NCBI GenBank assembly: GCA_902363675.1
Contig: CABJAV010000001.1
Coordinates: 372,001-436,000 of the forward strand
Direction of reading: 5' to 3'
From: Lachnospiraceae bacterium
GTDB taxonomy: Bacteria; Bacillota; Clostridia; Lachnospirales; Lachnospiraceae
DNA length: 64,000 nucleotides
In this document: piece by piece, positions 1 through 9,223 of the stretch
How the letters are laid out: the number at the start of each line of letters is the position of its first letter
Numbering within the stretch: position 1 is the first letter of the stretch
The notes under the pieces: generated by a model
Databases searched by the model: none
Told to the model about the DNA's origin: nothing
What the model saw: the letters and a program-made list of their open reading frames with translations, nothing else
Program-made: the position numbers and the translations under genes

Positions 1-308
1 ATGTATTGGTAGAGACGCACGATGAAGAGGAAATCGAGCGTGCAATGAAGATTAATCCTAGAATTATTGGCGTGAACAATCGTAATTTAAAAGATTTTTC
101 CATTACACTGGAGACAACCAAACGTCTTCGTCCGTATATTCCGAAAGATAAAGTATTTGTTACGGAAAGTGGTGTCATGGGGGATGAGGATGTTCGTTTT
201 CTTCATGAGTGCCAGGTGGATGCCTTTTTGATCGGAAGAGCTTTTATGGAGGCAGAGAATCCGAAAGCATTGGCACAGAAATGGAAAGAAATCTTTGCAG
301 GAGCATAA
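1..308 (+). CDS. trpC: Indole-3-glycerol-phosphate synthase, C-terminal part
   Basis: This is the last ~100 codons of indole-3-glycerol-phosphate synthase; the window edge removes the start, and the reading frame begins at base 3. The enzyme closes the indole ring on the phosphoribosyl-anthranilate product in cytosolic tryptophan synthesis. What is visible fits the late strands of the TIM barrel: a GVNNRNL segment, then VTESGV with the Glu-Ser-Gly typical of strand 7, then LIGRAFM for the phosphate-binding strand 8. It ends GAGA-TAA and trpF begins 12 nt later behind a GGAG ribosome site, so it is the upstream member of the same operon. An earlier internal TTG could be mistaken for a start but lies inside the fold. 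Confidence 0.93.
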   Translation, partial: VLVETHDEEEIERAMKINPRIIGVNNRNLKDFSITLETTKRLRPYIPKDKVFVTESGVMGDEDVRFLHECQVDAFLIGRAFMEAENPKALAQKWKEIFAGA

Positions 309-320
309 GGAGACAGAAAA

Positions 321-962
321 ATGCAGGTAAAGATTTGTGGATTGACAAAGGAAGAAGAAGCCACTTATTTGAATGATGTTGGTGCGGATTATGCGGGATT
401 TGTATTTTATCCGAAAAGCAAACGAAATATATCTTTTGCACAGGCGAAAGCGATTCGGGAGCAGTTGAATCCGCAGATTCAGGCAGTGGCAGTCACAGTA
501 TCACCGGATAGAAAAATAATACAGGAAATAATTAATTCTGGATTTGATGTTATACAAGCCCATGGTGAACTGACGAAGGAAGCACTTGAGGCGGCTTCCA
601 TACCTGTATGGTATGCGGTAAATATCATAAAAGAAGAGGAGCTATTGGAAAAGGTAAAAGCATTTATGGGAATGCCGCAGGACTTACAGGAAAAAGTAGA
701 GGCCATTGTTGTGGATGGAGCTTCTTATGGCGGAGGCAAAGCTTTTGACTGGAAACAGGCGGATGTGAAAAATGCGGCAGCTGAGTTATTGATGCATCGT
801 AAATTTGTTTTGGCCGGTGGATTGAATGAAAGTAATGTACAGGAAGGAATGAAACTGTTTTCCCCGGATGTTGTAGACGTAAGTTCTGGAGTAGAAGTGG
901 AAAATGGAAAAGATAAAACAAAAATTAATAATTTTGTAAGAAAGGTGAGAAATTATGAATAA
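321..962 (+). CDS. trpF: Phosphoribosylanthranilate isomerase
   Basis: The 213-residue product isomerises N-(5-phosphoribosyl)anthranilate to CdRP, the step before TrpC. It opens MQVKICGLT, where Cys7 is the catalytic general base of the family, and carries VDGASYGGG near residue 130 with the catalytic Asp, followed by [11 protein letters not shown] near residue 160 for phosphate binding. Length matches the family (about 200-215). The ATG follows an AAGGAGA site by 7 nt. Its stop codon lies inside the start of trpB (8-nt overlap), which indicates translational coupling in the trp operon. Confidence 0.95.
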   Translation: MQVKICGLTKEEEATYLNDVGADYAGFVFYPKSKRNISFAQAKAIREQLNPQIQAVAVTVSPDRKIIQEIINSGFDVIQAHGELTKEALEAASIPVWYAVNIIKEEELLEKVKAFMGMPQDLQEKVEAIVVDGASYGGGKAFDWKQADVKNAAAELLMHRKFVLAGGLNESNVQEGMKLFSPDVVDVSSGVEVENGKDKTKINNFVRKVRNYE

Positions 963-2142
963 GAAAGCATATTATGGAGCGTTCGGTGGCCAGTTTGTTG
1001 CGGAGTCACTGATGAATACATTAGAAGAATTGGATGTGGCTTTTGAGGAAGCTATTCATGATCCAAAATTTATGGAACAGTATCATTATTACCTGAGTCA
1101 GTATGTCGGACGAGAGACACCGTTATATTATGCGGAGCGATTGAGCGAGAAATATGGAACGAAGATTTATTTAAAGAGAGAAGACTTAAATCATACGGGA
1201 GCACACAAGATCAATAACGTAATTGGTCAGATTCTTCTTGCAAAACGTATGGGAAAGACGAAAGTAATCGCAGAGACCGGTGCAGGACAGCATGGTGTGG
1301 CCACAGCCACCGGAGCAGCACTTTTTAATATGGAATGCACCGTTTATATGGGAAAGGAAGACATTGAGCGCCAGAAACTTAATGTCATGCGCATGGAGAT
1401 GTTAGGAGCAAAGGTTGTATCTGTGGAGTCCGGAAGCAATACATTAAAAGATGCGACGAACGAGGCAATACGTACATGGGCAAAGACAGCAGAAGATACT
1501 TTTTATGTGATCGGATCAGCAGTAGGACCGTATCCATATCCGAAGATGGTAAAAGAGTTCCAGAGCGTGATCAGCCGCGAGGCAAAGCGTCAGCATATGG
1601 AAGTGGAAGGACGCAATCCGGATGTTGTTATGGCATGTGTGGGAGGTGGATCCAATTCCATCGGAATGTTTGCAGATTTTATTGATGAAAAAGATGTGGA
1701 ACTTATCGGTGTAGAGGCTGCAGGACTTGGTATTGAAACAGGTAAGCATGCTTCCGCGATGGCACTTGGTGAGCCTGGTGTACTTCATGGCATGAAATCT
1801 TATCTGTTACAGGATACAGACGGAAATATCCAGCTTGCACATTCTATTTCAGCTGGTCTTGATTATCCGGGCGTTGGTCCGGAGCATGCATATCTGCGTG
1901 ATAGTGGACGTGCAAAATATGTGGCAATCACGGATGTGGAAGCAATGGATGCGCTGATGGAACTGTGCAAGCTGGAAGGCATCATCCCGGCAATCGAAAG
2001 TGCACATGCAGTGGCCTACGCATTTAAGAAAGCAAAAAAAATGAATAGGAATCAGAGCATGATTGTATGTTTATCCGGCCGTGGTGACAAAGATGTAAAT
2101 ACCATTTCTGACTATCTGGCAGGAAAAGGATATTTGAATTAA
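955..2142 (+). CDS. trpB: Tryptophan synthase beta subunit
   Basis: The 395-residue beta chain condenses indole with serine, using pyridoxal phosphate, in the alpha2-beta2 tryptophan synthase complex. The PLP lysine is Lys85 in the segment [16 protein letters not shown] motif carries the catalytic Glu near residue 107, and [10 protein letters not shown] binds the cofactor phosphate. Length and motifs match the TrpB1 type that partners with TrpA. The start overlaps the trpF stop by 8 nt and trpA follows after 29 nt behind a GGTGGAAGTGAG leader, so the chains should be made together. Confidence 0.97.
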   Translation: MNKKAYYGAFGGQFVAESLMNTLEELDVAFEEAIHDPKFMEQYHYYLSQYVGRETPLYYAERLSEKYGTKIYLKREDLNHTGAHKINNVIGQILLAKRMGKTKVIAETGAGQHGVATATGAALFNMECTVYMGKEDIERQKLNVMRMEMLGAKVVSVESGSNTLKDATNEAIRTWAKTAEDTFYVIGSAVGPYPYPKMVKEFQSVISREAKRQHMEVEGRNPDVVMACVGGGSNSIGMFADFIDEKDVELIGVEAAGLGIETGKHASAMALGEPGVLHGMKSYLLQDTDGNIQLAHSISAGLDYPGVGPEHAYLRDSGRAKYVAITDVEAMDALMELCKLEGIIPAIESAHAVAYAFKKAKKMNRNQSMIVCLSGRGDKDVNTISDYLAGKGYLN

Positions 2143-2171
2143 GAATTGGAAGAAAGGGTGGAAGTGAGAAT

Positions 2172-2969
2172 ATGAACCGAATTGAGCAGACACTTGCAGC
2201 ACTGCAGGAAAAAAATGAAAAGGCATTTATTACATACATTACAGCCGGACTGCCGGATTATACAAAGACAAAAGAACTTATAAAAGCACAGGAACAGGCG
2301 GGAACCGATATTATCGAACTTGGAATTCCGTTTTCTGATCCGGTAGCAGATGGTCCGGTCATTCAGGAAGCTTCTTATCAGGCAATCCTTGGCGGAGCAA
2401 ACCTCGAAAAAACATTTACATGCATGCAGGAAATGCGTGGAGAAGGTGTGGAAATCCCGATTGTATTTATGATGTATTACAACACTGTTTTACATTATGG
2501 CGTGGAAAAATTCGCAAAAAAATGTCAGGAATGTGGAGTGGATGGCCTGATTATACCGGACCTTCCGTTCGAAGAGCAGGATGATTTACAGAACTCACTG
2601 GAAGGAAAAGATGAAACGATTCTGATCCAGCTTGTATCTCCGGTTTCCAAAGACCGTGTGCCAAAGATTCTTGAACATGCAAGGGGCTTTGTTTACTGCG
2701 TTTCTTCCATGGGAGTTACCGGTCAGGCGGCAACTTTCCATAAAGAAGTGATAAGCTACCTGTCCTATGTCAAGGAAGTATCTAAGATTCCGGTTATGAT
2801 GGGATTTGGTATTCGTACAGCAGCGGATGTGGCACCGATGAAAGAGATTATTGATGGAGCGATTGTCGGATCGCATTTTATCAATCTGTTAAAGGACAGC
2901 CAGTTTGATGCGCAAAAAGCCGCAGAATATTGCAGCACATTTAAAAAAGAACTCAATGAACTTGTATAA
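2172..2969 (+). CDS. trpA: Tryptophan synthase alpha subunit
   Basis: The 265-residue alpha chain cleaves indole-3-glycerol phosphate to indole and glyceraldehyde 3-phosphate, passing indole to TrpB. The acid-base residues fall at Glu49 (IIELGIPFSDP) and Asp60 (VADGPVIQ), the same numbers as in the Salmonella enzyme. Later barrel motifs include YCVSSMGVTG and GFGIRTAADV for phosphate binding. It directly follows trpB. It ends 83 nt before trpD, and that gap holds a nested hairpin, unlike the tight junctions elsewhere in this operon. Confidence 0.96.
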   Translation: MNRIEQTLAALQEKNEKAFITYITAGLPDYTKTKELIKAQEQAGTDIIELGIPFSDPVADGPVIQEASYQAILGGANLEKTFTCMQEMRGEGVEIPIVFMMYYNTVLHYGVEKFAKKCQECGVDGLIIPDLPFEEQDDLQNSLEGKDETILIQLVSPVSKDRVPKILEHARGFVYCVSSMGVTGQAATFHKEVISYLSYVKEVSKIPVMMGFGIRTAADVAPMKEIIDGAIVGSHFINLLKDSQFDAQKAAEYCSTFKKELNELV

Positions 2970-2984
2970 ATCAGATAGGTGTTT

Positions 2985-3038
2985 GATAGTGTCAGCCCAT
3001 TTGCTGAAAGCAAATTATGCATTGGCTGATGTTCTATC
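2985..3038 (+). other. Nested RNA hairpin between trpA and trpD
   Basis: Three nested complementary pairs are visible: GATAG (2985-2989) with CTATC (3034-3038), CAGCC (2993-2997) with GGCTG (3024-3028), and ATTTGC (2999-3004) with GCAAAT (3010-3015). The outer arm ends directly at the AGGAGGAG ribosome site of trpD. There is no U-tract, so it is not a classical terminator. It could set the level of trpD translation or protect the mRNA from decay; this is inference. Confidence 0.45.
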
Positions 3039-3052
3039 AGGAGGAGAAGAAC

Positions 3053-4063
3053 ATGAAAGAAATACTCAGCAAATTAGTAGCAGGCAATAATCTCACAAAG
3101 GAAGAGGCAATGAGGGCCCAGGAAATGATCCTGTCAGGTAAGGCAACACAGGCGCAGATTGCATGTTTTCTGACAGCTCTTCGCATGAAAGGAGAGACCT
3201 TAGACGAAATCACGGGTCTGGCAATAGTTCTTCGTGACAAGGCCAATACAATCAGCCCGAAAGTTGACAATTATGTGGATTTCGTGGGTACTGGTGGAGA
3301 TTGCACTTATTCCTTTAATATTTCCACAACATCGGCTTTTGTTGTAGCAGCAGCAGGTGTTCCGGTTGCAAAGCATGGAAACCGTTCCATTTCCTCAAAG
3401 AGCGGTGCGGGTGATGTGCTGGAAGCACTTGGTGTTAATATTTCCGCAGATCCGGAGGTTGTAGAAAAATGTGTGGAAGAAGTGGGTATTGGATTTATGT
3501 TTGCACCACACTTCAATCCGGCAATGAAATATGTAGGACCTGTCCGCAATGAGATGGGAATTCGTACGGTGTTTAATACATTAGGACCGCTCTCTAATCC
3601 TTCCCGTGCAAAAGCGATGGTCGTAGGCGTATATTCGCCAAGTCTTACGGAAGTTATAGCCGGCGCCATGGTAAATCTTGGTGTGGAAAGAGGATTTGTA
3701 GTAAGTGGTGAGGACAATATGGACGAGTTTACACTTACCGGTCCAAGCATTGTTTCCGAAATTAAAGATGGAAAAGTAGAGACTTACGAAATTACACCGG
3801 AGCAGTTTGGATTGAAACGCTGCAAAATTGAAGAACTGCAAGGTGGCGATGGGGCTGTAAATGCACAGATTACCAAAGACATTCTTTCCGGAAAAGAGCG
3901 TGGAGCAAAGAGAGAGATTGTACTGTTAAATGCAGGGGCTGCACTTTATATCGGAGGCAAAGCCGACAGTATCGAAGAGGGTATCCGCATTGCAGGAGAG
4001 ACCATTGATTCCGGCAAGGCAATGGAAACACTTGAGTCTATGGTAAAAACAACAAACGCATAA
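3053..4063 (+). CDS. trpD: Anthranilate phosphoribosyltransferase
   Basis: The product transfers the phosphoribosyl group of PRPP to anthranilate, the second committed step of tryptophan synthesis. From ATG 3053 it is 336 residues, the usual length. The PRPP-binding GTGGD loop lies near residues 79-83, KHGNRS near 107-112 and NTLGPLSNP near 175, all standard for TrpD. An in-frame ATG at 3017 is rejected as the start because AGGAGGAG at 3039-3046 sits at the right distance from 3053. The gene lies after trpA, whereas in most bacteria it precedes trpC. A terminator at 4077-4130 closes the operon. Confidence 0.95.
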   Translation: MKEILSKLVAGNNLTKEEAMRAQEMILSGKATQAQIACFLTALRMKGETLDEITGLAIVLRDKANTISPKVDNYVDFVGTGGDCTYSFNISTTSAFVVAAAGVPVAKHGNRSISSKSGAGDVLEALGVNISADPEVVEKCVEEVGIGFMFAPHFNPAMKYVGPVRNEMGIRTVFNTLGPLSNPSRAKAMVVGVYSPSLTEVIAGAMVNLGVERGFVVSGEDNMDEFTLTGPSIVSEIKDGKVETYEITPEQFGLKRCKIEELQGGDGAVNAQITKDILSGKERGAKREIVLLNAGAALYIGGKADSIEEGIRIAGETIDSGKAMETLESMVKTTNA

Positions 4064-4076
4064 ACAAAGCAGGAAT

Positions 4077-4130
4077 AAAAGTGGCTTTTGTACTTCGAAA
4101 CATGATATCGCGGTGCAAAAGTCACTTTTT
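4077..4130 (+). terminator. Intrinsic terminator of the trp operon
   Basis: AAAAGTGGCTTTTGTAC (4077-4093) pairs with GTGCAAAAGTCACTTTT (from 4113) with two G-U pairs. The stem ends in a T-run. It lies 14 nt after the trpD stop. Confidence 0.85.
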
Positions 4131-4176
4131 AGTCTATTTATACAAAATACTGAAGAAAACTTAGTGAATATAACAA

Positions 4177-4205
4177 TTTACATCTATCTGAATATTAAAT
4201 ATAAT
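4177..4205 (+). promoter_or_regulatory. Sigma-A promoter for pullulanase
   Basis: TTTACA (4177-4182) and a perfect TATAAT (4200-4205) are separated by 17 bp, 62 bp before the pullulanase start codon. Confidence 0.75.
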
Positions 4206-4266
4206 TAATTACGAAAAAATACGAAATATATTATGAAAAGTGTGCATGCAAAAAGGGAGGAATTGG

Positions 4267-6180
4267 ATGCAGGGAGATTTTTATAAGGGAGAGGACCTTG
4301 GAGCTTCCTATAACAAAAACAATACAGCATTCCGGATATGGGCGCCCACAGCAGATGGAGTAAGTGTATGCCTTTATGAGAGAGGCGATGGTGTCTGTCT
4401 TATGGATGAGACCCCGATGAAACGGGATGTGCAGGGGACCTGGTTTTTGAAAAAAAGCGGGGATCTGGACAAAATCTATTACACTTATAAAATTACGAGA
4501 AATGGGAAAACCGTTGAGACACAGGATCCTTATTCGGTAGCTACGGGGGTCAATGGACAGCGCAGCATGGTGCTGGACTTAAAAGAAACAGATCCGAAAG
4601 GCTTTGCAGAGGACAAAGGTCCCCAGGTAAAAAACAAGACTGACATGGTAATCTGTGAAATATCCGTTGCTGATATTACAGGAGATGCCAGCAGCAATGT
4701 GAAAAACCGGGGAAAATTTCTTGGATTGACAGAGGCTGGAACAAAGAATGACAAAGGGCAGGCAACAGGGCTTGATTATTTAAAACAACTTGGAATCACG
4801 CATGTACAGATCATGCCGGCGTTTGATTTTGCCAGTATAGATGAATCACATCCGGAGATCGTTCAGTATAACTGGGGATATGATCCGGTCAATTATAATG
4901 TACCCGAAGGTTCTTTTTCTACGGATGCATTTCGCGGGGAAGTGCGTATTCGTGAGATGAAAGAGATGGTAGCGGCGCTTCACAAAGCGGGCATCGGAGT
5001 GATTATGGATGTGGTTTATAATCATATGTTCGATGCAAAGCAAAGCTGCTTTGAAAAAGCGGAGCCGGATTATTTCTTCCGAAAAAAGAATGGAAAATAT
5101 TCTGATGCGAGTGCATGCGGAAATGAGGTGGCTTCGGAACATCCGATGGTACGCAAGTTTATTGTGGATTCGGTCTGTTACTGGGCAAAGGAATATCATA
5201 TGGATGGTTTTCGCTTTGACCTCATGGGAGTGCTCGACACGGAAACCATGCAGGAACTGAGTGCACAGCTGAAAGAAATCAATCCGTCAATCGCTTTATA
5301 CGGAGAAGGCTGGACAGGTGGTGCCTCTGCGCTTCCGGAGTATCGCAGGGCGATGAAGAAAAATGCGCGGATGTTTGAAAATATTGGCATGTTTTCAGAT
5401 GATATAAGGGATAATATCCGCGGACATGTATTTTATGAGGAAGCCTGTGGTTTTGCCAATGGAGGACAGAATTTTGAAAATGCAATACGTTACAGTGTTG
5501 CGGGAGCTGTGTGGCATCCGCAGGTGGACTATGCAGATTACAGTTATACGCAGGGAGGCCCATGGGCAGCCAAACCGGAGAATGCCATCAGTTATGTATC
5601 ATGCCATGACAATCTGACTTTATGGGATAAGCTTGCTGTGTCGCGGCCGGATTGCAGCGTAGAGGAGCGCTATGCAATGAACCGGCTGGCGGCAGCAATC
5701 GTGTTTACATCTCAGGGTGTGCCGTTTTTTCTGAATGGCGAAGAATTTGCCAGAACCAAGCCAATTCCGGGTACCAATAAAGTGTCAGAGAACAGCTATA
5801 ATCTGACGCTGGAAACAAATGGAATCCGATATGACTGGACAAAAGAGCAGGAAGCCTTGCAGGAATATTACAAGGGATTGATTGCTTTTCGAAAAGCACA
5901 CGAGGGACTGCGGCTTTCGACAGCAAAACAAATCCGGGAAGACATCCGTTTTGTGGAAGAACTTCCGGCGAACGTTGTTGCGTTTACGGTCACAACGGAA
6001 AAAGAAATTTTGTTTGTGGTTTATAATGCAAATCCCAAGGCTGTGGAAATTGATCTTCCGGAAATGGAAAAGTGGAATATGTATGTTGATGCTGTACATG
6101 CCGGCAATGCGTGTGTTGGAAATGTCAGCCATACAGCTGCGGTCAAACCGCTAAGCTGCATGGTATGTAGCACAAATTAA
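4267..6180 (+). CDS. pulA: Type I pullulanase (GH13)
   Basis: This 637-residue enzyme hydrolyses alpha-1,6 branch points in pullulan, glycogen-like and starch-derived dextrins. The N-terminal part (about residues 10-100, AFRIWAPTADGVSVCLY) is a CBM48 domain. The GH13 catalytic domain carries YNWGYDP, diagnostic of type I pullulanase, DVVYNH near residue 248, the nucleophile Asp318 in GFRFDLMG, the acid Glu347 in GEGW, and Asp448 in CHDN. No signal peptide is seen, so it probably acts inside the cell on imported dextrins together with MalQ. The ATG at 4267 has GGGAGG 6 nt upstream; a GTG at 4240 is in frame but lacks a site. Its TAA overlaps the convergent clc stop. Confidence 0.93.
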   Translation: MQGDFYKGEDLGASYNKNNTAFRIWAPTADGVSVCLYERGDGVCLMDETPMKRDVQGTWFLKKSGDLDKIYYTYKITRNGKTVETQDPYSVATGVNGQRSMVLDLKETDPKGFAEDKGPQVKNKTDMVICEISVADITGDASSNVKNRGKFLGLTEAGTKNDKGQATGLDYLKQLGITHVQIMPAFDFASIDESHPEIVQYNWGYDPVNYNVPEGSFSTDAFRGEVRIREMKEMVAALHKAGIGVIMDVVYNHMFDAKQSCFEKAEPDYFFRKKNGKYSDASACGNEVASEHPMVRKFIVDSVCYWAKEYHMDGFRFDLMGVLDTETMQELSAQLKEINPSIALYGEGWTGGASALPEYRRAMKKNARMFENIGMFSDDIRDNIRGHVFYEEACGFANGGQNFENAIRYSVAGAVWHPQVDYADYSYTQGGPWAAKPENAISYVSCHDNLTLWDKLAVSRPDCSVEERYAMNRLAAAIVFTSQGVPFFLNGEEFARTKPIPGTNKVSENSYNLTLETNGIRYDWTKEQEALQEYYKGLIAFRKAHEGLRLSTAKQIREDIRFVEELPANVVAFTVTTEKEILFVVYNANPKAVEIDLPEMEKWNMYVDAVHAGNACVGNVSHTAAVKPLSCMVCSTN

Positions 6181-7436
6181 TGCGTTGTCTTGTTGATGTA
6201 ATTGGTTTTGTATTTGGAATAAACAATTTTCTGGCTGCGGTAGAGTCCAAAGTAACCGGAAAGCATGTAGCTTAATGCAGTAGACAGAAGAAAATATGGC
6301 ATTCCGTCGTAACCGAATAACTCAAAACTGATCAAAAGCGAAGTAATCGGGCAGTTGGTCACACCACAAAATACGGAAGTCATGCCTACCGCAGTACATA
6401 GTGTCGGAGAAAATCCGAGCAGATTACCGAACAGGCATCCGAAAGCAGCACCGGTAAAGAAAGATGGAACAATTTCGCCACCTTTGTAGCCGGCACCTAA
6501 CGTAAGTGCGGTAAAGATCATCTTCAAAAGAAATGCTTCCGGGCGAACCGTACCGTTGATGCAGTGTTCGATGATATTGATTCCGGTGCCGTTATAGCTT
6601 TGATCGCCAACGAGAAGTGTCAGTACAATAATGATACATCCGCCGACGAAGACTCTTAAGTAAGGATTTTTAAAAAAATGCTTATACAAATCTTCGCTTT
6701 TGTGGAGCATGACACAGAACAGAATACTGATCAAGGCACACAAAATTGCAAGGACCGATATCTTGACACTTGCAGCGATGGTGAAATCCGGAATTCCATG
6801 AATCTGAAACAGACTGTTTGTGATTCCGAAAGAATATGCAATACCATGTGCGACCAGTGAACTGATAACACATGGAACCAAAGCAATATAGTACATAACA
6901 CCGACGCTGACGATTTCCATTGGAAGGATTGCGGCAGCCATAGGAGTTCCGAACAGCGCGGAGAAAGCAGCACTCATGCCACACATAATCATGACATGTT
7001 TGTCTTTTTCATCGAAACGGAACAACTTGCCGAGAGCATTGCCGATACTTCCGCCCATCTGCAGTGCAGCACCTTCACGACCCGCAGAACCACCGAAAAG
7101 GTGTGTGATGAGGGTGGATATAAAAATGAGAGGTGCCATGCGAAGCGGCAGTTCATCATCGGAATGGATGGCAGAAATGACCAGGTTGGTTCCTGTATCT
7201 TTTTCGTTGTGCAGCAACCGGTACATGGCAACAATTGCAAGACCGCCGACTGGCAGTAAAAACAAAAGCCAGTGATACTGCGTACGGAGCACGGTCACAA
7301 GGGACAGGCAAAAGTAAAAGGCTGTGCCGCACAAGCCGACAATTACGCCGACAATGACCGCAAAAATTATCCATTTAACCGATACAACTGCGCGGTGGAT
7401 ATTGTGTTTTATTTTATGTTTGATCATTTCATTCAT
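6177..7436 (-). CDS. CLC-family halide/proton antiporter, CLC-F-like
   Basis: This is a 419-residue polytopic membrane protein of the CLC family, with about ten hydrophobic segments. The gating-glutamate motif reads GREGAALQM (Glu121), not the GREGP of ordinary chloride CLCs. The usual GSGIP loop is replaced by GTNLVI (82-87), and GAGYKGGEIVPSF lies near 314-326. These replacements resemble the fluoride-exporting CLC-F branch of Firmicutes, so fluoride export is the better guess, though chloride is not excluded. The ATG has GAGGTGAT 8 nt upstream. It converges on pulA with a 4-nt overlap of stop codons. I saw no fluoride riboswitch in front of it. Confidence 0.85.
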   Translation of the reverse strand: MNEMIKHKIKHNIHRAVVSVKWIIFAVIVGVIVGLCGTAFYFCLSLVTVLRTQYHWLLFLLPVGGLAIVAMYRLLHNEKDTGTNLVISAIHSDDELPLRMAPLIFISTLITHLFGGSAGREGAALQMGGSIGNALGKLFRFDEKDKHVMIMCGMSAAFSALFGTPMAAAILPMEIVSVGVMYYIALVPCVISSLVAHGIAYSFGITNSLFQIHGIPDFTIAASVKISVLAILCALISILFCVMLHKSEDLYKHFFKNPYLRVFVGGCIIIVLTLLVGDQSYNGTGINIIEHCINGTVRPEAFLLKMIFTALTLGAGYKGGEIVPSFFTGAAFGCLFGNLLGFSPTLCTAVGMTSVFCGVTNCPITSLLISFELFGYDGMPYFLLSTALSYMLSGYFGLYRSQKIVYSKYKTNYINKTTH

Positions 7437-7538
7437 AACTTATCACCTCATATGTTCTTTTATTTATACTAGCATTCAAAAATGTTTTTTACAAGAGGAC
7501 AAAAAGGTGTTATCATTTAATATAGGAGTTAATGTATA

Positions 7539-7567
7539 TTGCATCAGTTTTTTGTCGAAGGTAAAAT
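7539..7567 (+). promoter_or_regulatory. Sigma-A promoter for malQ
   Basis: TTGCAT (7539-7544) and TAAAAT (7562-7567) with a 17-bp spacer, 39 bp before the malQ start codon. Confidence 0.65.
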
Positions 7568-7605
7568 GAAAATGGACTGATGATCAATTGATAGGAGGAA
7601 AAATT

Positions 7606-9165
7606 ATGAGAACAAGTGGCGTACTTATGCCAATTTTTTCATTGCCATCACCATATGGCATTGGAACTATGGGAAAGGCTGCAAGAAAATTTGTTGATTT
7701 TCTGGTAAAAGGAGGACAAAAATACTGGCAGATTCTTCCAATTTGTCCGACAAGTTATGGAGATTCTCCATATCAGTCTTTTTCCAGTTTTGCGGGAAAT
7801 CCATATTTTATTGATCTGGAATATTTATGCAAAGATAAACTTTTGACACGCAAGGAATGCGAATCTTTTGCATGGGGCGGAAATGAAAAATATGTTGATT
7901 ACGGAGTTATGTATGAATCCCGTTATGCATTGTTGAAGAAGGCATTTGTACGTTTTCAGAAAAATCTTCCGGAAGATTATGCCGTTTTCTGTGAAAAAGA
8001 GAAAGAATGGCTGGACGAGTATACATTATTTATGGCATTGAAGGATGCCAACGACGGAAAAGCATGGGCAGAGTGGGACAAAGATCTGCGTATCCGCAAG
8101 CCGGAAGCATTGAACAAAGCCCGCGTTGACTATGCGGAAGATATTGAATTTTACAAAATGCTGCAGTATCTGTTCTTTAAACAGTGGAGACAGCTGAAAG
8201 CATATGCGAATGAGAATGGAATTGAAATTATTGGTGACGTTCCGATTTATGTTGCAAGTGACAGTGCGGATGTCTGGGCGAATCCAAAACAGTTTTATTT
8301 GGATGAGGACTTAAATCCGATTGAAGTTGCAGGATGTCCTCCAGATGCGTTTTCTGCAGATGGACAGCTCTGGGGCAATCCTCTGTTCCGCTGGGATGTT
8401 ATGAAAAAAGACGATTATGCATGGTGGACCAAGCGTATTCAGGCCATGGCACAGCTGTATGACATTATCCGAATCGATCATTTCCGCGGATTTGATTCTT
8501 ACTATGCAATTCCGGCAAAGGATAAGAATGCAAAGAACGGTAAATGGAAAGAAGGTCCGGGAATGGATCTGTTCCATTCATTGGAGAAGAAACTTGGAAA
8601 GCTTCCGATTATTGTAGAAGATCTTGGATTCCTGACGCCATCTGTTATCCAACTGCTGAAAGATTCCGGATTTCCAGGAATGAAAGTGATTCAGTTTGCA
8701 TTTGACAGCCGTGAGGGAAGTAATTATCTTCCACATACCTATACACAGCATTGTGTTGTTTATACAGGAACACATGACAATGATACAGCAATGGGCTGGA
8801 TGAAAACCGCACCGAAGGCTTCTGTGAAATTCGCAAAAGAGTACTTGAATCTCACAAAAGAGGAAGGTTATAACTGGGGAATGATGCGTGGTGCATGGTC
8901 ATCTGTAGCAGATATGGCAATTGTTCCAATGCAGGATCTGATCGGACTTGGATCTGAGGCACGTATCAATACACCATCTACACTTGGAGAGAACTGGAAG
9001 TGGCGTGCGACTGCGGATCAGATCACAAACAGTCTGGCAAAGAGACTCTATAAGTATATGGAGATGTATGGACGCGTAAATGAAAAAGTTCTTGAAGAAA
9101 AAGCAAAAGCAGAGGCAGCAAAAAAAACAGAAAAGACAGAAATAAAATCTGAAGTAGAAAAATAA
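7606..9165 (+). CDS. malQ: 4-alpha-glucanotransferase (amylomaltase, GH77)
   Basis: The 519-residue enzyme transfers glucan segments between maltodextrins and releases glucose in the cytosol. It opens with the amylomaltase signature RTSGVLMPIFSLPSPYGIG. GH77 catalytic residues are visible as Asp291 (IRIDHFRGFD), Glu338 (IIVEDLG) and Asp391 (THDNDTAMGW). The last ~25 residues are a Lys/Glu/Ala-rich tail beyond the usual end of the family. The ATG at 7606 is chosen because AGGAGG lies 7 nt upstream; an in-frame ATG at 7588 comes before that site. It probably works with the pullulanase at 4267 on storage or dietary alpha-glucans. Confidence 0.95.
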   Translation: MRTSGVLMPIFSLPSPYGIGTMGKAARKFVDFLVKGGQKYWQILPICPTSYGDSPYQSFSSFAGNPYFIDLEYLCKDKLLTRKECESFAWGGNEKYVDYGVMYESRYALLKKAFVRFQKNLPEDYAVFCEKEKEWLDEYTLFMALKDANDGKAWAEWDKDLRIRKPEALNKARVDYAEDIEFYKMLQYLFFKQWRQLKAYANENGIEIIGDVPIYVASDSADVWANPKQFYLDEDLNPIEVAGCPPDAFSADGQLWGNPLFRWDVMKKDDYAWWTKRIQAMAQLYDIIRIDHFRGFDSYYAIPAKDKNAKNGKWKEGPGMDLFHSLEKKLGKLPIIVEDLGFLTPSVIQLLKDSGFPGMKVIQFAFDSREGSNYLPHTYTQHCVVYTGTHDNDTAMGWMKTAPKASVKFAKEYLNLTKEEGYNWGMMRGAWSSVADMAIVPMQDLIGLGSEARINTPSTLGENWKWRATADQITNSLAKRLYKYMEMYGRVNEKVLEEKAKAEAAKKTEKTEIKSEVEK

Positions 9166-9184
9166 AAAAGAAGCATAAATCAAA

Positions 9185-9223
9185 TCCCTCTTCCATATAT
9201 ATAGATATATATGAGAAGGGGGA
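9185..9223 (+). other. Hairpin enclosing the spoIVA ribosome binding site
   Basis: Bases 9185-9201 (TCCCTCTTCCATATATA) pair with 9206-9223 (TATATATGAGAAGGGGGA) through about 17 base pairs, with one bulged A at 9214 and a 4-nt loop. The right arm contains AAGGGGG, the ribosome site of spoIVA. ATTTTTA follows, so the same structure could also end malQ transcripts. Confidence 0.65.

Noticed and set aside
3017..3052. Earlier ATG as the trpD start
   Set aside because: It lies inside the hairpin, before the strong AGGAGGAG, and adds residues not seen in the family.
7437..7605. Fluoride riboswitch before the CLC gene
   Set aside because: Neither strand shows the conserved crcB-motif segments; only ordinary promoter-like sequence is present.
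9150..9185. Sigma-E promoter for spoIVA
   Set aside because: A CATAAAT at 9174 partly matches the -10, but no acceptable -35 is found at the right distance; too weak to annotate.
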